Assembly (NCBI RefSeq): GCF_018327705.1
Contig: NZ_BNEM01000001.1
Location: forward strand, 3,038,001 to 3,102,000
Source of the DNA: Catellatospora sp. TT07R-123
GTDB taxonomy: Bacteria > Actinomycetota > Actinomycetes > Mycobacteriales > Micromonosporaceae
Length of the DNA: 64,000 nucleotides
Reading direction: 5' to 3'
Positions 1-9,664 of the stretch are shown here, piece after piece. The notes beneath the pieces are model-generated. The model was not told the DNA's origin. It saw nothing but the letters and a program-made list of their open reading frames with translations, and made no database searches. The translations under genes were made by a program, and so were the position numbers. Positions within the stretch are counted from its first letter, which is position 1; each line of letters begins with the position of its first letter.

Positions 1-1682
<1,682 letters not shown>

Positions 1683-1939
1683 CGAGATCCTCCAGCATCA
1701 TGGGCGGCGCTGCCACCACGACCAGTCTTGCGCGGGACCTTAACGCCGGGTCAGGAAACGTAGGAGGAGCTCGTGACCAGAGGCACAGCAGGGACAGGTG
1801 CGCCGTTCATCCGGTTTTGCGGGAGCGTTCCCATGCGCACGACCGCGCACGGCGCGCGCCGCCCGCGCCCGCCCCGGACATTCACCGTCATGTGTGAACG
1901 GGGCAGCCACGGCGCACTACGGGTTGGTAGCGTCCGAGC
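1683..1939. promoter_or_regulatory. Divergent promoter region ppdK / P450
   Basis: 257 bp between divergently transcribed genes. On the plus strand TAGCGT (1928-1933) lies 6 nt before the ATG at 1940, the arrangement of a leaderless actinobacterial transcript; there is no Shine-Dalgarno sequence for the P450. The near-palindrome GGGAGCGTTCCC (about 1819-1831) resembles a half-degenerate LacI-type operator. No small gene with a ribosome binding site was seen. Confidence 0.45.
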
Positions 1940-3124
1940 ATGCACCCGTTCGGTCCAGAAGCGACCCGCGAGCCCCATTCCGTCTACGCCCGGCTGCGCG
2001 AAGAGGCGCCCGTCCACGAGATCGCACTGACGGCCGACAGCACCGCGTGGTTCGTCACCCGGTATGACGACGCCCGCAAGGCGCTGTCCGACCCCCGCCT
2101 GACCAAAGACCTGGGCCCGATGCGGCTCGGCGGCGCACCGGCCTTCCCCGACGAGATCCACAACGCGGTCAGCAAGCACATGCTGTCGATGGACCCGCCG
2201 GACCACACCCGGCTGCGGCGCCTGGTCTCGTCGGTGTTCACGCCCCGGCGGGTGGCCGACCTGCGCCCGGCCGTGCAGCGCATCTCCGACGAGCTGCTGG
2301 CCGGCCTCGACGGCGCCGACGAGGCAGACCTGCTCGACGCGTACGCCTTCCCGCTGCCGCTACAGGTCATCTGCGAGCTGCTGGGCGTGCCGATGGCCGA
2401 CCGGGAGAGCTTCCGGAACTGGTCGAACACGATCGTCGCGGGCGCCTACGCACCGCCGGAGGAGACCGGCAAGGCGATCATGGCGATGGTCGGCTACGTC
2501 CGCGAGCTGATCGCGGCCAGGCGCGCCGAGCCCGACGACGCGCTGATGTCGGCGCTGATCTCGGCGACCGACGACGGCGACCGGCTGACCGAGGACGAGC
2601 TGACCTCGATGGTGTTCCTCCTGCTCATCGCCGGGCACGAGACCACCGTCAACCTGATCGGCAACGGCATGCACCTGCTGCTGGGGCACCCGGAGCAGGC
2701 TGACCGGCTGCGCGCCGACCCGTCGCTGCTGCCCGCGGCGATCGAGGAGTTCCTGCGGATCGAGAGCCCGGTCAAGACGGCGACGGTGCGGCTGACCAAG
2801 GAGCCGGTCGACTTCGACGGGGTGGTCGTCCCGGCCGGGGCGGTCGTCATGGTCAGCCTGCTGTCGGCCAACCACGACCCGGACGCCTTCGGCGACCCGG
2901 ACCGGTTCGACCCGGCCCGCACCGACAACCAGCACCTGGCCTTCGGGCACGGGCTGCACTACTGCCTGGGTGCGCCGCTGGCCCGGCTGGAGGCGCAGAT
3001 CGCCATCAACGACCTGCTCACCCGGTTCCCGAAGATGCGCGCGACGCGCCCGCTGGACGAGCTGGGCTGGAAGGGCGGGGTGCTGCTGCGGGCCCTGGAA
3101 GGGTTGCCGGTAGTTCTACGCTGA
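1940..3124 (+). CDS. Cytochrome P450 (CYP107-like, bacterial class I)
   Basis: 394-residue soluble P450 monooxygenase needing a ferredoxin and reductase, none of which are encoded nearby. Visible landmarks: I-helix AGHETT (residues 231-236, with the acid-alcohol pair intact), K-helix ExxR in EEFLRIESP, and the haem loop FGHGLHYCLGAPLARLE with Cys about 342. Length is normal for the family. Substrate is unknown; it stands alone about 9 kb from the biosynthetic cluster, with a terminator-like hairpin behind it. Unlike the two P450s at 41166 and 46168 it keeps the acidic I-helix residue. Start chosen at the ATG that follows a leaderless-type -10 element. Confidence 0.93.
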   Translation: MHPFGPEATREPHSVYARLREEAPVHEIALTADSTAWFVTRYDDARKALSDPRLTKDLGPMRLGGAPAFPDEIHNAVSKHMLSMDPPDHTRLRRLVSSVFTPRRVADLRPAVQRISDELLAGLDGADEADLLDAYAFPLPLQVICELLGVPMADRESFRNWSNTIVAGAYAPPEETGKAIMAMVGYVRELIAARRAEPDDALMSALISATDDGDRLTEDELTSMVFLLLIAGHETTVNLIGNGMHLLLGHPEQADRLRADPSLLPAAIEEFLRIESPVKTATVRLTKEPVDFDGVVVPAGAVVMVSLLSANHDPDAFGDPDRFDPARTDNQHLAFGHGLHYCLGAPLARLEAQIAINDLLTRFPKMRATRPLDELGWKGGVLLRALEGLPVVLR

Positions 3125-3149
3125 GTTACGTTGACTGTTCGCTGAGCTA

Positions 3150-3191
3150 CTCGATCGGGGCGCCACGGGGGCCTTCGGAGCCCCGATCGAG
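3150..3191 (+). terminator. Hairpin terminator after P450
   Basis: Perfect 12-bp inverted repeat, CTCGATCGGGGC (3150-3161) and GCCCCGATCGAG (3180-3191), 18-nt loop, 26 bp after the stop codon. No U-tract, as is usual for high-GC terminators. Confidence 0.6.
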
Positions 3192-3252
3192 AGCCGGCCG
3201 CTTATCCGGACGGGATCACCGCCGGCTCAAAATGCCACCAAAACGGGCTTGG

Positions 3253-3268
3253 TGTGAGTCAGATCACA
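3253..3268. promoter_or_regulatory. CRP/GlxR-type operator
   Basis: TGTGAGTCAGATCACA matches both half-sites of the CRP consensus TGTGA-N6-TCACA exactly. It sits inside a larger inverted repeat whose arms are CGGGCTTG (3244-3251) and CAAGCCCG (3275-3282), about 160 bp upstream of the M23 peptidase start. Actinobacterial CRP homologues are known to control cell-wall hydrolase genes such as rpfA, which fits the neighbour. Confidence 0.6.
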
Positions 3269-3429
3269 TGGTGTCAAGCCCGCCCTTACTGGACGCAACA
3301 GGACCAGAAGGGGAGGAACTCTCGCCTACCAGGGCAAGGGATTCCCCCTAGGGCTGGTGAGTCGGCTCACTGACCAGGCACGATGGCCTTCCTCGTTGGC
3401 AAAGACGACAACGAAAGGCCCCCACCCCC

Positions 3430-4368
3430 GTGAAGTACTTTCGACGTGCCAAGCACAACGCCCCCGGACTGTCCGACAGGAGCCGCGCGCAGGTCGCCGG
3501 CCTGACCGACCGCCTCCGTGGTGGCCTCGCCCGTCACTCACGTACGGCCCTGGTCGCCGTCACCACCTCGGCCCTGGCCGGGGCCGGTGCCTTCGCACTG
3601 CTCCACCAGGCCGCCCCCGGCGAGGCCCAGCCGGCCGCCGTCGACGCGGCACCGAGCGTCGCCATCACCCCCAAGGCGGTCACCGGCTTCCTGGCCGACG
3701 CGCTCGCCGAGCGCCAGGCCATCGCCGCCGACAGCGCGAGCCGCGCCGACCGCCCGGCCGCCAGCCCGTCGCCGTCGGCGTCCCCCTCCCCGTCGGCCTC
3801 GCCGTCGCCGTCGGCCTCGCCCACCCCCGCGAAGCCGAAGCCGACGCCGACCAAGCCGGTCGCCAAGCCCAAGCCGAAGCCGACGGTCGTCAAGAAGCCG
3901 ACGCCGGCGCCCGCCCCGAAGCCCGCGGCCAAGCCCGCCGCGGCCCCGAAGCCCAAGCCGAAGCCGCTGTGGACCATCCCGCTGCCCGGCGCCCAGGTCA
4001 CCTCCTGCTTCGGCGCGCGCTGGGGCACCGTGCACAAGGGCATCGACTTCGCGATGCCCCCGGGCACCCCGATCCACGCGGTCGGCGCCGGCACCGTGGT
4101 CAGCGCCGGCTGGGCGTACAGCGGTTACGGCATCTCGGTCGTGGTCGACCACCACAACGGCTACCTGAGCCACTACGCCCACATGTCCCAGGACATGGTG
4201 TCGGTCGGCCAGGAGGTCAAGCCCGGCGACGTGCTGGGCCTGGAGGGCACGACCGGCGACTCGACCGGCCCGCACCTGCACTTCGAGATCCACGAGGGCA
4301 GCATGTGGAACCAGATCAACCCCGCCCCCTGGCTGCGCGACCACGGCATCGCGATCAGCGGCTGCTAG
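3430..4368 (+). CDS. Secreted/membrane-anchored M23 (LytM-type) peptidase
   Basis: 312 residues. Zinc metallopeptidase predicted to cut peptidoglycan cross-bridges outside the membrane. The N-terminus is cationic and is followed by a hydrophobic segment (about residues 39-60, TALVAVTTSALAGAGAFALL) serving as a signal or anchor. A long low-complexity linker follows: Ser-Pro repeats, then Lys-Pro repeats (about 110-180), typical of wall-spanning regions. The C-terminal LytM domain shows HKGIDF (His202, Asp206) and PHLHFEIH (His282, His284), the complete zinc and catalytic set. The GTG start is preceded by AAAGG. A CRP-type palindrome lies upstream and a strong terminator follows, so it is a single-gene unit. 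Confidence 0.92.
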   Translation: MKYFRRAKHNAPGLSDRSRAQVAGLTDRLRGGLARHSRTALVAVTTSALAGAGAFALLHQAAPGEAQPAAVDAAPSVAITPKAVTGFLADALAERQAIAADSASRADRPAASPSPSASPSPSASPSPSASPTPAKPKPTPTKPVAKPKPKPTVVKKPTPAPAPKPAAKPAAAPKPKPKPLWTIPLPGAQVTSCFGARWGTVHKGIDFAMPPGTPIHAVGAGTVVSAGWAYSGYGISVVVDHHNGYLSHYAHMSQDMVSVGQEVKPGDVLGLEGTTGDSTGPHLHFEIHEGSMWNQINPAPWLRDHGIAISGC

Positions 4369-4389
4369 ACCTCAACACCCACCCCCCGA

Positions 4390-4429
4390 AGTTCGGCCCG
4401 GATCGCCCCCCAGCGGTCCGGGCCGAACT
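4390..4429 (+). terminator. Terminator after M23 peptidase
   Basis: Perfect 13-bp inverted repeat (AGTTCGGCCCGGA, 4390-4402; its complement 4417-4429) with a 14-nt loop, 21 bp after the stop. Confidence 0.75.
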
Positions 4430-4470
4430 GTATGGGATTTCGCGAACCTACTTGCACTGAATGTGTGAGT

Positions 4471-4488
4471 AATACGATCTGTCGTATT
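4471..4488. promoter_or_regulatory. Palindromic operator over the -10 of the sugar ABC operon
   Basis: AATACGA-tctg-TCGTATT is a perfect palindrome. It contains the -10-like TACGAT (4473-4478) and has TTGCAC (4452-4457) upstream as a -35 candidate, with a short 15-nt spacer. The position, overlapping the promoter and ending 5 bp before the Shine-Dalgarno sequence, is that of a repressor site. The regulator, perhaps ROK or LacI type, is not encoded next to the operon. Confidence 0.6.
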
Positions 4489-4505
4489 CCGTGAAGGAGG
4501 TTCGC

Positions 4506-5591
4506 ATGAGGAAGCGCGACTTGCTCGCCGTGGCCACGGCGTCATTCCTGGCCCTGACCGTCGCCGGGTGCGAGAGCGGCTCGAACACCGGCGGCGGCTC
4601 CGGCGGCGGGAAGATCGCCCTCCTGCTGCCCGAATCGCAGACCACCCGGTACGAGCAGCACGACCGGCCGCTGTTCGAGGCCAAGGTCAAGGAGCTGTGC
4701 CCCGACTGCGAGGTCATCTACAGCAACGCCCAGCAGGACCAGAGCCGCCAGCAGCAGCAGGCCGAGGCGGCGCTCAACAACGGCGCCAAGGTGCTGGTGC
4801 TCGACCCCGTCGACGGCGCGGCCGCGGGCACCATCGCCTCGCTGGCCAAGTCCAAGGGCGTCCCGGTGATCTCGTACGACCGCCTGATCCAGAACGCGCC
4901 GATCGACTACTACATCTCGTTCGACAACGAGCGCGTCGGCCAGCTCCAGGGCGAGGCCCTGGTCAACCGGCTCAAGGAGCTGGGCAAGACCTCCGGCGAC
5001 ATCGTCATGATCAACGGATCGCCGACGGACAACAACGCCAAGCAGTTCAACAAGGGCGCGCACAGCGCGCTCGACAACTCCGGCTTCAAGACCGTGCCCA
5101 CCCCGGACTACTTCACGCCCGAGTGGAAGCCCGAGAACGCGCAGAAGTTCATGGAGGGCCAGATCGCCCAGCTCGGCAAGGACGGCTTCGCCGGGGTGTA
5201 CGCCGCCAACGACGGCACCGCCGGTGGCGCCATCGCCGCCATGCGCGCCGCGGGCATCAACCCCGTCCCGCCGACCACCGGCCAGGACGCCGAGCTCGCC
5301 GCCATCCAGCGCATCGTCTCCGGCGACCAGTACATGACCGTCTACAAGGCGTTCAAGCCCGAGGCCGACCAGGCCGCGACGCTGGCCGTGGACCTGGTCA
5401 AGGGCAACAAGCCGACCGCCGGCAAGACGGTCGACAACGGCTCCGGCGCGATCCCCTCGTTCCTGCTCGAACCGGTGGTCGTCAACAAGGACAACATCAA
5501 GGACACCGTGGTCAAGGACAACCTCTACACCGTGCAGCAGATCTGCACCGGGGCGTACGCCGCCGCGTGCCAGGCGGCCGGGCTGTCCTGA
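4506..5591 (+). CDS. Sugar ABC transporter substrate-binding lipoprotein (XylF-like)
   Basis: 361 residues. Extracytoplasmic periplasmic-binding-protein fold of the ribose/xylose type (PBP1). The signal peptide ends in the lipobox LTVAGC (Cys about 20), followed by a Gly/Ser-rich linker, so it is lipid-anchored. ALLLPESQTTRYEQHDRPLFEAKV and the DPVDGAAAGTIASLAKSKGVPVISYDR region with DYYISFDNERVG are typical of xylose-binding XylF proteins. The ATG at 4506 is preferred over the in-frame GTG at 4491 because AAGGAGG (4494-4500) sits 5 nt before it. First gene of a three-gene operon (binding protein, ATPase, permease). Xylose as ligand is inferred from family resemblance. Confidence 0.92.
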   Translation: MRKRDLLAVATASFLALTVAGCESGSNTGGGSGGGKIALLLPESQTTRYEQHDRPLFEAKVKELCPDCEVIYSNAQQDQSRQQQQAEAALNNGAKVLVLDPVDGAAAGTIASLAKSKGVPVISYDRLIQNAPIDYYISFDNERVGQLQGEALVNRLKELGKTSGDIVMINGSPTDNNAKQFNKGAHSALDNSGFKTVPTPDYFTPEWKPENAQKFMEGQIAQLGKDGFAGVYAANDGTAGGAIAAMRAAGINPVPPTTGQDAELAAIQRIVSGDQYMTVYKAFKPEADQAATLAVDLVKGNKPTAGKTVDNGSGAIPSFLLEPVVVNKDNIKDTVVKDNLYTVQQICTGAYAAACQAAGLS

Positions 5592-5618
5592 CCCGCCGAC
5601 GCGCGGAGGGGGGTTGCG

Positions 5619-6449
5619 ATGAGCACCACGTCCAGCAGGCCGATCCTGTCGCTGCGGGGCATCGACAAGCGGTTCGGGGCGGTGCAGGCACTGACCAGCG
5701 TCGACCTCGACGTCCACGCCGGGGAGGTCGTCGCCCTGGTCGGCGACAACGGCGCGGGCAAGTCGACCCTGGTCAAGGTGATCTGCGGGGTGGGCCCGCC
5801 CGACGGGGGCACCATCACCTTCAACGGCACCGACGTGCGCGTCGACACCCCGCACGCCGCGCAGGAACTCGGCATCGCCACCGTCTTCCAGGACCTGGCA
5901 CTGTGCGACAACCTCGACGTCGTCGGCAACCTGTTCCTCGGACGCGAGCTGATGCGCGGGGCGAGCCTCGACGAGGTGGAGATGGAGCGGCGCAGCGGCA
6001 AGCTGCTGCGCGACCTGTCCGCGCGGATTCCGAGCGTACGGCTGCCCGTCGCCGCCCTGTCCGGCGGTCAGCGGCAGACCGTGGCCATCTCCCGGTCGCT
6101 GCTGGGCGACCCCAAGGTGGTGCTGCTCGACGAGCCCACCGCGGCCCTGGGCGTGGCGCAGACCGCGCAGGTGCTCAACCTCGTCGAGCGGCTGCGCGAC
6201 CGGGGCCTGGGCGTGGTGCTGATCAGCCACAACATGGTCGACGTACGGGCCGTCGCCGACCGGGTGGCGGTGCTGCGGCTCGGGCGCAACAACGGCGAGT
6301 TCCGCACCGCCGACGTCACCAACGAGCAGATCATCGCCGCGATCACCGGCGCCACCCAGAACGTGGTGACCGAGCGGATGGAACGGCTGCGCGAGGCGGA
6401 GCACGGCCGGACGGCGGAGCGCGGCGACGCGGAAGGCGGTGCGTCATGA
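5619..6449 (+). CDS. Sugar ABC transporter ATP-binding protein (XylG-like)
   Basis: 276 residues. Cytoplasmic ATPase driving sugar import. It has Walker A GDNGAGKST (about 48-56), the signature ALSGGQRQTVAISRSLL, Walker B VVLLDEPTAALG and the switch His in LISHNM. Only one ABC domain is present, whereas XylG/RbsA proteins usually carry two in tandem; this half-size type is common in actinobacteria and should work as a homodimer. It lies 27 bp after the binding protein gene and its stop overlaps the permease start (ATGA), indicating translational coupling. Confidence 0.93.
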   Translation: MSTTSSRPILSLRGIDKRFGAVQALTSVDLDVHAGEVVALVGDNGAGKSTLVKVICGVGPPDGGTITFNGTDVRVDTPHAAQELGIATVFQDLALCDNLDVVGNLFLGRELMRGASLDEVEMERRSGKLLRDLSARIPSVRLPVAALSGGQRQTVAISRSLLGDPKVVLLDEPTAALGVAQTAQVLNLVERLRDRGLGVVLISHNMVDVRAVADRVAVLRLGRNNGEFRTADVTNEQIIAAITGATQNVVTERMERLREAEHGRTAERGDAEGGAS

Positions 6450-7696
6450 CCGATCCGGTCACCGATCCCGGCCCCGGACCGGCGGTCGCGCCGCCGACCC
6501 CGGCGACCGAGCTGTCCTCCCCGAAGGAGGCCGTCGGCGGCTGGTTGCAGACCCTGCGTACCGGCGACATCGGGTCGCTGCCGGTGATCATCGGCCTGAT
6601 CCTGATCGTCATCGTGTTCCAGAGCCTGAACTCGACCTTCCTCAACGCGTTCAACCTGGTCAACCTGTGCCTCCAGATCGCCGCACTGGGCATCATGGCC
6701 ACCGGCATCACCCTGGTGCTCATGCTCGGCGAGATCGACCTGTCCATCGGCTCGGTCAGCGGCGTGGCGGCGGCGGTGCTGCTGGTCACGCACGTACGCG
6801 ACGGCATGGGGCCCTGGGTGGCCGTGCTGCTGGCGGTCCTGGCCGGCGCGGTGATCGGCCTCATCCAGGGCTCGATCTTCGCCAAGGTCGGCGTGCCGTC
6901 GTTCATCGTCACCCTGGCCGGCCTGCTCACCTGGCAGGGCGTGCAGCTGCGCATCCTCGGCGAGCAGGGCACCATCAACCTGCCGCCGGTCGGCACGCTG
7001 GTGAAGCTGGCGCAGTTCTCGTTCGTGCCCCGCTGGCTGGCCATCGCGCTGGCCGCCCTGATTCCCCTGCTCTACCTGCTGTTCAACCTGATGACCCGCC
7101 GCCGGCGCGTCTCGGCCGAGCTCCCGGTCATGCCGCTGTGGCTGCCCATCACCGTCGCGGTGATCCTCTTCGTCCTGCTCCAGGTGGTCGTGGCCAAGCT
7201 GTACCTGGACCGGGGCGTGCCGTGGACCTTCGTGTTCATGGTCGTGGTCGTCGTCTTCTTCGACTGGCTGCTGCGGCGTACGGCGTACGGCCGCAAGATC
7301 TTCGCGGTGGGCGGCAACATCGAGGCCGCCCGGCGGGCGGGCATCAACGTCAACGTGATCCGGATCTCGGTGTTCACGCTGTGCAGCACCCTGGCCGCGG
7401 TCAGCGGCGTGGTCGCCGCGATGCGGCTCGGCTTCGCCAACCAGCAGTCCGGCAGCGGCGAGACCTTGATCAACGCGATCGCGGCGGCGGTCATCGGCGG
7501 CACCAGCCTGTTCGGCGGCCGCACCCGCCGGTACGCCCCGCTGCTGGGCGCCCTGGTCATCGGCGCGATCGCCAACGGCCTGGAGCTGCTGAGCCTGTCC
7601 TCGGACGTACGCCTCATCGTCACCGGCACCGTCCTACTGGCCGCCGTCGTCATCGACGCGGTCGTCCAGCGCTCCCGCACCTCCCACGGCCGCTGA
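6446..7696 (+). CDS. Sugar ABC transporter permease (XylH/RbsC family)
   Basis: 416 residues. Inner-membrane permease of the branched-chain/ribose class with many hydrophobic segments (for example IIGLILIVIVFQSL, IAALGIMATGITLVLML). The family motif is seen around GEIDLSIGSVSGVAAAV, and GTSLFGGRTRR lies near the C-terminus. A Pro/Thr-rich cytoplasmic N-terminus (about 35 residues) precedes the first membrane helix. The ATG overlaps the ATPase stop. The stop codon is part of a bidirectional terminator shared with the convergent response regulator. Substrate is inferred to be a pentose or similar sugar. Confidence 0.92.
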   Translation: MTDPVTDPGPGPAVAPPTPATELSSPKEAVGGWLQTLRTGDIGSLPVIIGLILIVIVFQSLNSTFLNAFNLVNLCLQIAALGIMATGITLVLMLGEIDLSIGSVSGVAAAVLLVTHVRDGMGPWVAVLLAVLAGAVIGLIQGSIFAKVGVPSFIVTLAGLLTWQGVQLRILGEQGTINLPPVGTLVKLAQFSFVPRWLAIALAALIPLLYLLFNLMTRRRRVSAELPVMPLWLPITVAVILFVLLQVVVAKLYLDRGVPWTFVFMVVVVVFFDWLLRRTAYGRKIFAVGGNIEAARRAGINVNVIRISVFTLCSTLAAVSGVVAAMRLGFANQQSGSGETLINAIAAAVIGGTSLFGGRTRRYAPLLGALVIGAIANGLELLSLSSDVRLIVTGTVLLAAVVIDAVVQRSRTSHGR

Positions 7697-7722
7697 CCCC
7701 CGCGCGGCGGGGCGGGGTCAGC
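7692..7722. terminator. Bidirectional terminator between convergent genes
   Basis: GCTGACCCC (7692-7700) and GGGGTCAGC (7714-7722) form a perfect 9-bp stem that includes the stop codons of both the permease and the response regulator. Confidence 0.65.
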
Positions 7723-8338
7723 GGATGATGCCGCGGCGGCGGGCTTCGGCGGTCGCGGCGGTGCGGTTGTCGACGCCGAGCTTGGCGAAGACCTGGACCA
7801 GGTGCGACTTGACCGTGGCCTCGGTGATGAACAGCCGGCGGGCGATCGCCGAGTTGGAGTGACCGGCCGCGACCAGTTGCAGCACCTCGGCCTCGCGCGG
7901 GGTGAGGCTGGTGCCGGGCGAGCGGACCCGCGACACCAGCCGGGTCGCCACCGACGGGGCGAGCACGGTCTCCCCCGCCGCCGCGGCGCGTACGGCGGCC
8001 CGCAGGTCGTCCGGGTCGGCGTCCTTGAGCAGGTAACCGATCGCCCCGGCCTCGATCGCGCGCAGGATGTCGGCGTCGCTGTCGTACGTGGTGAGGATCA
8101 GCACCCGGGGCGGACGGTCCAGCCCGCGCAGCCGGGCGGTCGCCTGCGCGCCGTCGATCCCGGCCCCGAGCTGGAGGTCCATCAGCACCACCTGCGGCTG
8201 GAGCTCCCCCGCGAGCCGGATCGCCTCCTCGCCGCCACCCGCCTCGCCGACGACGGACAGGCCGGGGTCGGCGGCGAGCGTGGCCCGCAGCCCGGCCCGG
8301 ACGATGGGGTGGTCGTCCACCACCAGCACAGTGATCAT
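7718..8338 (-). CDS. NarL/LuxR-family response regulator
   Basis: 206 residues. The receiver domain (residues 1-120) has the acidic pair in VVDDHPIVRAGL, phosphoacceptor Asp about 54 in VVLMDLQLG, and Lys in LLKDADPDDL. A C-terminal LuxR helix-turn-helix follows (SLTPREAEVLQLVAAGHSNSAIA, TVKSHLVQVFAKLG). The ATG at 8336-8338 overlaps the stop of the upstream kinase (ATGA). The pair may respond to envelope stress or an antibiotic and control the divergent ABC exporter at 9665-11393. That is a common arrangement, but no binding site was identified. Confidence 0.93.
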   Translation of the reverse strand: MITVLVVDDHPIVRAGLRATLAADPGLSVVGEAGGGEEAIRLAGELQPQVVLMDLQLGAGIDGAQATARLRGLDRPPRVLILTTYDSDADILRAIEAGAIGYLLKDADPDDLRAAVRAAAAGETVLAPSVATRLVSRVRSPGTSLTPREAEVLQLVAAGHSNSAIARRLFITEATVKSHLVQVFAKLGVDNRTAATAEARRRGIIR

Positions 8339-9513
8339 GACGCCTCCTGAGCGGGTTCGACCGGGAGCGGGGCGGTGGCGCTGATCGCGGTGCCCCGGCC
8401 GGGAGCCGACTCCACCACCAGCGTGCCGCCGACCTCGGCCAGGCGCCCGCTCATCGCGGCCAGGCCCAGGCCGGTGCCGGTGGAGGCGCCCCCGGGCCGC
8501 TGCGGGTCGAAGCCCGTCCCGTCGTCGGCGACATCGACGCGCACCGCGCCGGGCTGGAACGTCAGCGTCACCACGACCTGGTCGGCGGCGGCGTGCGCCC
8601 GTACGTTGGCCAGCGCGCCCTGCGCGACCCGCAGCAGCGCGACCGCCACCGGGGTCGGCAGCGGGCACGGCTCGCCGTCGAGGACGAACCGCGCCCGCAC
8701 CCCGAAGTCGCGCAGGTCGGCGACGACCCGTTCCAGCGCCTCGGGCAGCGGGCGCCCGGCCAGCTCGACCGGGGTCAGCGCGCGGACCAGGCGGCGGGTG
8801 TCCTCCAGCGCGCCCCGCGCGGCCCGCTCGGCGGTGTCCAGTTGCGGGCGGGCGTCGGCGACGTCGCGGGCGGCCCGCAGCAGCAGGATGATGCTGGACA
8901 GGTTCTGCGCCACGGTGTCGTGGATCTCGCGGGCCAGCCGCTCCCGCTCGGCCAGGATGCCCTCCCGGCGCTCGGTCGCGGCGAGCCGCTGCTGGGCCTC
9001 GGTCAGCTCGCGGACCAGGGCCGCGCGGGCCTCGCTCTCGCGGCGCAGCTGCCGGTAGACGGAGGTGCTGACGATCGCGACCGCGGCGCCGAACACCGGC
9101 CCGAGCACGGCGGCGGCGTCGAGGCCGCCCCGGTGCAGGCCGACCGCGGCGATCGCGCCGGCGGTCAGCACCGCGACGCCGGGCAGCGCCCACCGGTCCG
9201 GCAGCAGCTGGCGGTAGAGCAGGAACAGCGCGAACGCGAGCCAGACGAAGCTGATCGAGACGGTGACCAGCACCGCCCACAGCGCGGTCAGCACCGCCAG
9301 CCACAGCACGGCCAGCCGGGGCCCGGCGGCGCGGCGGGACAGGGCCATGCCGACGGCGTACCAGGCGGCGACGGCGAGCGTGGCCGACACGACGGCGACC
9401 GGGTGGCGCCCGTCGTGCACGGACTGGCCCGCGCCGACCAGCAGCAGCGCCGCGAACAGGACGTGCTCGGCGCGGCGCAGCAGTTCCGGCGCGTCGATCG
9501 GCGCCCTATCCAT
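8335..9513 (-). CDS. Sensor histidine kinase (HisKA_3 type)
   Basis: 392 residues. The N-terminal half has about five hydrophobic helices and no obvious extracellular domain, so it senses in or at the membrane. A coiled-coil leads to the HisKA_3 box EIHDTVAQNLSSIILLL (His about residue 197). The C-terminal HATPase_c domain has the N box in ANVRAHAAADQVVVTL and G boxes DDGTGFDP and GTGLGLAAM. The start at ATG 9513 has only a weak ribosome binding site. It is divergent from the ABC permease gene and translationally coupled to the regulator downstream. Confidence 0.93.
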   Translation of the reverse strand: MDRAPIDAPELLRRAEHVLFAALLLVGAGQSVHDGRHPVAVVSATLAVAAWYAVGMALSRRAAGPRLAVLWLAVLTALWAVLVTVSISFVWLAFALFLLYRQLLPDRWALPGVAVLTAGAIAAVGLHRGGLDAAAVLGPVFGAAVAIVSTSVYRQLRRESEARAALVRELTEAQQRLAATERREGILAERERLAREIHDTVAQNLSSIILLLRAARDVADARPQLDTAERAARGALEDTRRLVRALTPVELAGRPLPEALERVVADLRDFGVRARFVLDGEPCPLPTPVAVALLRVAQGALANVRAHAAADQVVVTLTFQPGAVRVDVADDGTGFDPQRPGGASTGTGLGLAAMSGRLAEVGGTLVVESAPGRGTAISATAPLPVEPAQEAS

Positions 9514-9664
9514 GGTGTGACCTGCTCATGATGTGACCGAGCGTAGCCAGCCGGGCCGGGGCGGACGTACAACCTTCGACGGGGAAAGGCGTGCGACCTT
9601 CGCCTCCCGAGGTCCCGTCGGCGGTCCGATGGCGGGGCGGGCGCGGGCGGCGAGGCTGGGTCGC

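Larger units (their letters stand above)
3125..3429. other. 305-bp intergenic region: hairpin, CRP-type site, no gene
   Basis: Holds the hairpin at 3150-3191 and the CRP-like palindrome at 3253-3268, then about 150 bp of leader before the peptidase. The leader was inspected for the ydaO (c-di-AMP) riboswitch that often precedes actinobacterial cell-wall hydrolase genes; its conserved blocks were not found. Confidence 0.5.

Noticed and set aside
3200-3429. ydaO-type c-di-AMP riboswitch before the M23 peptidase
   Set aside because: Common for this gene class, but the conserved GGGGGAACC and GGGGUGAAUCC-like blocks were not found; only a CRP-type site was supported.
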